Assembly: GCF_003268275.1 (NCBI RefSeq)
Contig: NZ_QLYR01000006.1
Location: forward strand, 62,001 to 126,000
From: Hydrogeniiclostridium mannosilyticum
GTDB taxonomy: Bacteria > Bacillota > Clostridia > Oscillospirales > Acutalibacteraceae
Direction of reading: 5' to 3'
DNA length: 64,000 nt
Under the pieces are notes generated by a model. That model was not told the origin of the DNA, searched no databases, and saw only the letters and a list, made by a program, of their open reading frames with translations. Both the position numbers and the translations under genes were made by a program. Of the stretch, positions 60,673 to 64,000 are shown piece by piece. Positions within the stretch are counted from its first letter, which is position 1. Each line of letters opens with the position of its first letter.

Positions 60673-60687
60673 AAACGGTGCTATAAT
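60660..60687 (+). promoter_or_regulatory. hsp20 promoter overlapping CIRCE
   Basis: A perfect TTGACA (60660-60665), a 16-base spacer and a perfect TATAAT (60682-60687). The -35 lies within the CIRCE repeat. The leader to hsp20 is about 140 bases and includes a further CAGTGCTACAA-like half-site near 60776. Confidence 0.88.
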
Positions 60688-60830
60688 AAAAACAGAACAA
60701 AGGAAAAGGAGAAACAGAATAGGATGTGTACCTCCCCTTTGTTCGGCAAGATCGCAACACCTCGGATTTCTCCGACAGTGCTACAATCAACAAAGGTCAC
60801 ACAGATGTCACTTGAAAGGAGACAGGACTT

Positions 60831-61280
60831 ATGATGATGTTACCTAGTGTTTTTGGAGAAAGCTTATTTGACGATGCATTGGATTTCCCGTTTGACAAAC
60901 GCTTTTTCGGCAGCCACAGCCCGCTGTATGGCAAGCACGAAAAAAATTTGATGAAGACGGATGTGCGTGAAACCGAAAGCGGCTATGAAGTCGATATTGA
61001 CCTGCCCGGCTTTAAGAAGGATGAAATCAGCGCCCAGCTGAAGGACGGCTACCTGACCGTCTCCGCCTCCAAGAGCCTGGATAAGGATAAGCAGGACAAG
61101 GACGGCAATTACATCCGCCGCGAGCGCTACGCGGGCAGCATGAGCAGAAGCTTTTATGTCGGCGACAGCGTGCGCGAGGAGGATGTCCACGCAAAATATG
61201 AGGATGGCATTTTGAAGCTGTCCATCCCTAAGAAGAGCGAGCAAAAAAAGCTTGCAAGCCACATCTCCATAGAAGGCTGA
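60831..61280 (+). CDS. Small heat-shock protein Hsp20
   Basis: A 149-residue alpha-crystallin-domain holdase. TDVRETESGYEVDIDLPGFK, KDEISAQLKDGYLTVSASKS, YIRRERYAGSMSRSFYVGD and AKYEDGILKLSIPKK cover the domain. The C-terminal tail lacks a clear IxI motif (SIPKKSEQKK). It binds unfolding proteins without ATP. Controlled by CIRCE. AAAGGAG lies 10 bases before the first ATG. Confidence 0.96.
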   Translation: MMMLPSVFGESLFDDALDFPFDKRFFGSHSPLYGKHEKNLMKTDVRETESGYEVDIDLPGFKKDEISAQLKDGYLTVSASKSLDKDKQDKDGNYIRRERYAGSMSRSFYVGDSVREEDVHAKYEDGILKLSIPKKSEQKKLASHISIEG

Positions 61281-61359
61281 CGGCTGGGCTGACGGGCTTA
61301 ACGCTTATTAACTAACAGCCTAAAGGCACAGCAGCCGAATAGCCTGACCGCTTAACGCA

Positions 61360-61399
61360 AGGGCCGGACGTTTTACCACAAACGCCCGGCCCTGTTTTT
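61360..61399 (+). terminator. Terminator after hsp20
   Basis: AGGGCCGG and CGTTT pair with AAACG and CCGGCCCT, followed by GTTTTTA. Confidence 0.8.
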
Positions 61400-61448
61400 A
61401 TGCGTTTGCACCGGCAGCAGCCCTGGCGCTGATTTTTTGCAGAACCTG

Positions 61449-61477
61449 TGGACAGCGCCTGAAAAAAAAGCTATAAT
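61449..61477 (+). promoter_or_regulatory. Promoter for the DegV pair
   Basis: TGGACA (61449-61454), a 17-base spacer and TATAAT (61472-61477), about 110 bases before the first DegV start codon. Confidence 0.7.
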
Positions 61478-61586
61478 AATTTTATATTCAAACCTTTGAT
61501 GTGCAGAGACGTGCAGGCGATTGACGCAGGCGGCTGCCCGGGTACGGCCCGCCAAAAGGATAAAATCTGAAAAGGAGCCCGCTATC

Positions 61587-62462
61587 ATGAATCCATACAA
61601 AATTATTACCGATTCCAACACCGACCTTTCCCCGGAGCTGATTGAGCAGCTCGGCGTCTATGTCATTCCCATGACCTTTACCATGGGCAATAAGCTGTAC
61701 CGCAATTATCCGGATGAACGCGATATTTCCAATAAAGAGTTTTACCGGCTGCTGCGCGAAGGGCAGAGCGCCAAAACAGACCAAATTAACTCCGTCACCT
61801 TTCAGGAAACCTTCGAGCCCTTCCTCAAGGAAGGCATGGATTTGATTTACCTGGCTTTTTCCTCCGGGCTTTCCGGCACATATAACGGCGCACGGCTGAC
61901 TGTGGAGGAGCTGAAAAGCAAGTACCCCGGCCGCAAGATCCTGGTGGTGGACACGCTGGCGGCGTCCATGGGCGAGGGCCTGCTGGTCTACCACGCCGCG
62001 CAGCTTCAGAAGCAGGGCGCCGCCATTGAGGAGGTCGCCAAGTGGGTGGAGGAAAACCGCAACCGCATGGCGCACTGGTTTACGGTGGACGACCTCAACC
62101 ACCTCAAACGCGGCGGGCGCGTCTCCGGCGCTGCCGCCCTGTTCGGCACTATGCTGGGCATAAAGCCCGTGCTGCACGTGGACGACGAGGGCCACCTGAT
62201 CCCCATGGAGAAGGTTCGCGGGCGCCGCCAGTCGCTCGATGCGCTGGTAAAGCACATGGCAGCCACGGTAGAAAACCCGCAGGACCAGGTTGTGTTTATC
62301 AGCCACGGGGACTGCCTGGAGGATGCCGGGTATGTCGCCCAGCAGGTCCGCGAAAAATTCCAGGTTCAGGACATTGTTATCAACTATATCGGGCCGGTCA
62401 TCGGCTCCCATTCGGGCCCCGGCACGGTTGCGCTGTTCTTCCTGGGCAAAAGCAAGAACTGA
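61587..62462 (+). CDS. DegV-family fatty-acid-binding protein, copy 1
   Basis: A 291-residue protein. YKIITDSNTDLSPELIEQLG, VIPMTFTMGNKLYRNYPDER, INSVTFQETFEPFLKEGMDL, LAFSSGLSGTYNGARLTVEE and VDDLNHLKRGGRVSGAAALF match DegV/FakB proteins, which bind a fatty acid and present it to FakA kinase. ATG 61587 has AAAAGGAG upstream. A second copy follows after 43 bases. No fakA is in the window. Confidence 0.95.
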   Translation: MNPYKIITDSNTDLSPELIEQLGVYVIPMTFTMGNKLYRNYPDERDISNKEFYRLLREGQSAKTDQINSVTFQETFEPFLKEGMDLIYLAFSSGLSGTYNGARLTVEELKSKYPGRKILVVDTLAASMGEGLLVYHAAQLQKQGAAIEEVAKWVEENRNRMAHWFTVDDLNHLKRGGRVSGAAALFGTMLGIKPVLHVDDEGHLIPMEKVRGRRQSLDALVKHMAATVENPQDQVVFISHGDCLEDAGYVAQQVREKFQVQDIVINYIGPVIGSHSGPGTVALFFLGKSKN

Positions 62463-62505
62463 GGCAGGCGCCAAAAAAACTCATTGATTTGAAGGGGTAG
62501 AATGA

Positions 62506-63381
62506 ATGGCAGATTATAAGATTATCACCGAATCCACCGCGGACCTGCCCGATGAGCTGGTAAAAAAGCTGGAGATCGAGGTCATCCCGATGGAATTTAT
62601 TTTCGGAGATCATGTATATCACGATTATCCAGATGCGCGCGAGATGTCCAGCGAGGAATTTTACGGCCGGCTTGCCGGCGGAGAAATGTCCAAGACCAAC
62701 CAGGTGAACACCATCACCTTTATCGAGGCCTTTGAACCCTGGCTGGAGCAAGGCATGGACGTGCTGCTGATTGGTTTTTCTTCCGCGCTTTCCGGCACGC
62801 ACGCGCGGGCCTTGGAGGCCGCAGCCGAGCTTCGGGCCAAATATCCGCAGCGCAAAATCGTTACGGTTGACACGCTCACCGCCACGTTGGCGCAGGGTCT
62901 GCTGGTCTATTACGCGGCACTGAAGCGCCAGGCCGGCGCGCGCATAGACGAGGCAGCCGATTGGGTCAATATTCATAAATTCAAGGTATCCATGTGGTTC
63001 ACGGTAGACGACCTCAACCACCTCAAACGCGGCGGACGCGTTTCCAGCGCCGCCGCCCTGATGGGGACCGTACTCGGCATCAAACCGATTCTGCAAATTA
63101 CCGACGAAGGCCACCTGGTACCGCGCGAAAAGGTGCGCGGGCGCAAGCAGTCGCTCGATAACCTGGTCAGCCGTTTGGCCCGCACCGTGCAGGAGCCGGA
63201 AAAGCAGACGCTGTTCCTCGTTCACGCCAATGTTCCCGAGGATGCCAAATACGTCATTAAGCAGGTAAAAAGCCACTGCAAATTCAGGGACATCGTCGTC
63301 AACAACCTTGGCCCGGTCATCGGCACCCACACCGGAAACGGCGCCCTGGCCATGTTCTACTTCGCGGGCAGCCGCGGCTAA
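62506..63381 (+). CDS. DegV-family fatty-acid-binding protein, copy 2
   Basis: A 291-residue paralogue of the preceding gene with the same length and motif order: YKIITESTADLPDELVKKLE, VIPMEFIFGDHVYHDYPDAR, NTITFIEAFEPWLEQGMDVL, IGFSSALSGTHARALEAAAE and VDDLNHLKRGGRVSSAAALM. Differences concentrate in pocket-lining and surface positions, so the two may prefer different fatty acids (inference). Probably on one transcript; terminator at 63399. Confidence 0.95.
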   Translation: MADYKIITESTADLPDELVKKLEIEVIPMEFIFGDHVYHDYPDAREMSSEEFYGRLAGGEMSKTNQVNTITFIEAFEPWLEQGMDVLLIGFSSALSGTHARALEAAAELRAKYPQRKIVTVDTLTATLAQGLLVYYAALKRQAGARIDEAADWVNIHKFKVSMWFTVDDLNHLKRGGRVSSAAALMGTVLGIKPILQITDEGHLVPREKVRGRKQSLDNLVSRLARTVQEPEKQTLFLVHANVPEDAKYVIKQVKSHCKFRDIVVNNLGPVIGTHTGNGALAMFYFAGSRG

Positions 63382-63398
63382 TGCAACAAGCGCCATAA

Positions 63399-63429
63399 AA
63401 GGCCCGCTCCTTCATTCGGAGCGGGCCTT
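63399..63429 (+). terminator. Terminator after the DegV pair
   Basis: AAGGCCCGCTCC (63399-63410) pairs perfectly with GGAGCGGGCCTT (63418-63429). The T-run is weak on the plus strand (GCTGTTTCC); A-rich bases on the other side allow minus-strand use for the gene ending at 63465. Confidence 0.75.
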
Positions 63430-63464
63430 GCTGTTTCCTGTTCCGGCTGCTTTTGCCGCAGCGC

Positions 63465-63749
63465 TTACAGATCCTGCAGGTCGGCTGCGGGAATATGGTT
63501 TTCCACATTATCCCGCGCCAGGTCGTTATCAATAACCGGGTAAGCAGCTGAAATCGGTTTTTCACCGCCATGCCGGACGGTGTGGGGAACTGTGTGGCAA
63601 ACCTCCCGCCCTGGAGGCGCGGCCCCCGCAATAATTGGGCTTGCGGGCGCTTTTTCGCGCTTGCTCCTCCCCTGGGCTTCCGGAACCGTTGAAACGCGGT
63701 CGTGCGGCTGCTGTGACGGCCCCGGGCGTTTCATCCCTCGCTTGGCCAT
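63465..63749 (-). CDS. Small unknown protein
   Basis: A 94-residue hydrophilic, Pro/Arg-rich protein without membrane segment. ATG 63749 (MAKRGMKRPGPSQQP) is preceded by GAGGTGA at a good distance, which supports a real gene. The C-terminal part (KPISAAYPVIDNDLARDNVE, then NHIPAADLQDL) is acidic with an AAY..I..D pattern that faintly recalls DUF3787-type spore-associated proteins; I do not assign it. Its leader contains an AGGGG/CCCCT inverted repeat at 63764-63780. Confidence 0.5.
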   Translation of the reverse strand: MAKRGMKRPGPSQQPHDRVSTVPEAQGRSKREKAPASPIIAGAAPPGREVCHTVPHTVRHGGEKPISAAYPVIDNDLARDNVENHIPAADLQDL

Positions 63750-63850
63750 TTTTATCACCTCAGGGGTAGTTTATCCCCTGATGGCTCGTTCTATTCCGCC
63801 GGCGGACAGCCCTGGCCGTCATGATTTCCCGAAAGCCCGCCGGTTCCGAT

Positions 63851-64000
63851 TTACATCATCAGCGCGGCTAAAACCACCGAACCAATCATCAACAGTGCCA
63901 CCGCAAACGCCACAATCCGCACAAACAGGGTGCGCCCGTCCGCTTTTTTCTTCTTCACCGCCGGGCCGGAGACGCTTCCCATACCCACGGAGCCGGACGG
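63851..64000 (-). CDS. C-terminus of a membrane-anchored protein (5' end outside window)
   Basis: A minus-strand frame is open from the window edge to TAA at 63851-63853. It reads as a Ser/Gly-rich linker, a basic cluster KKKKADGR and a final hydrophobic helix (LFVRIVAFAVALLMIGSVVL) ending at the C-terminus (AALMM). The layout is a tail-anchored protein with a cytoplasmic N-terminal part. The gene continues beyond the window; no family can be named. Confidence 0.55.
   Translation of the reverse strand, partial: PSGSVGMGSVSGPAVKKKKADGRTLFVRIVAFAVALLMIGSVVLAALMM

Overview
The window is bacterial chromosome of a G+C-rich, anaerobic, low-oxygen-adapted Firmicute, most likely class Clostridia near the Oscillospiraceae/Ruminococcaceae. 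The evidence is a four-gene NAD(P)-linked [FeFe]-hydrogenase operon (hndABCD type), rubrerythrin, a class III fructose-1,6-bisphosphatase, a clostridial 2[4Fe-4S] ferredoxin, DarA/RicT housekeeping genes, a T-box leader, a CIRCE element and canonical sigma-A promoters (TTGACA-17-TATAAT). No tRNA, rRNA, CRISPR array, transposase or prophage was seen, so most of the window is core chromosome with a few accessory patches.

Layout. 0-9.3 kb: an HtrA-type membrane protease (its start lies outside the window), a Fur-family regulator, two paralogous small XRE regulators with matching inverted repeats, then a leftward Smr / ABC ATPase / giant coiled-coil FtsX-type permease / unknown-protein block. 9.6-12.6 kb: pyrBI and an LCP cell-wall ligase. 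12.7-13.6 kb: a small Cys-rich protein and a patch of intact and broken small DNA-binding genes. 13.6-19.3 kb: a six-hairpin glycosidase-like protein, an ACT-domain protein, rubrerythrin and fbp. 19.5-20.8 kb: an A+T-rich leftward cluster of five tiny genes. Three encode related ~50-residue single-span membrane peptides, two of them a recent tandem duplication. A two-span 74-residue protein and a 49-residue peptide with a signal sequence follow, joined by an ATGA overlap. I cannot assign this cluster to any described system. 21-25.4 kb: hndABCD. 25.7-29.7 kb: serC, serA and a PurF-like protein that lacks the catalytic cysteine. 29.8-32.8 kb: a sugar-related group (DUF4091 protein, SGNH hydrolase, rhamnose mutarotase). 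32.9-37.2 kb: a compact structured RNA candidate, membrane proteins, a DapB-fold dehydrogenase and enolase.

37.4-42.4 kb: a leftward lipoprotein, a GT2 glycosyltransferase and a YfhO-type membrane protein. 42.6-51.1 kb: a 5'-deoxynucleotidase, a second LCP protein, an Orn/Lys/Arg decarboxylase-fold gene, then the conserved darA-holB-ricT-fdx-trmN6-rsmI run. 51.2-55 kb: a nucleotidyltransferase, a Mef-like MFS exporter and a Vat-like acetyltransferase, which resemble families that include antibiotic-resistance proteins. 55-58.9 kb: the leftward cysE-cysS-ybaK-HAD group behind a T-box leader whose apparent specifier is UGC (Cys). 59.1-59.7 kb: a roughly 585-nt leftward transcription unit with a consensus promoter, a strong terminator, internal repeats and long-range pairing but no credible protein, so a large structured non-coding RNA candidate. 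59.8-64 kb: a DUF1292 protein, a 6S-like RNA, a CIRCE-controlled hsp20, two tandem DegV proteins, a small unknown gene and the end of another gene.

The two regions most worth follow-up are the tiny-peptide cluster (19.58-20.81 kb) and the large RNA (59.09-59.67 kb).
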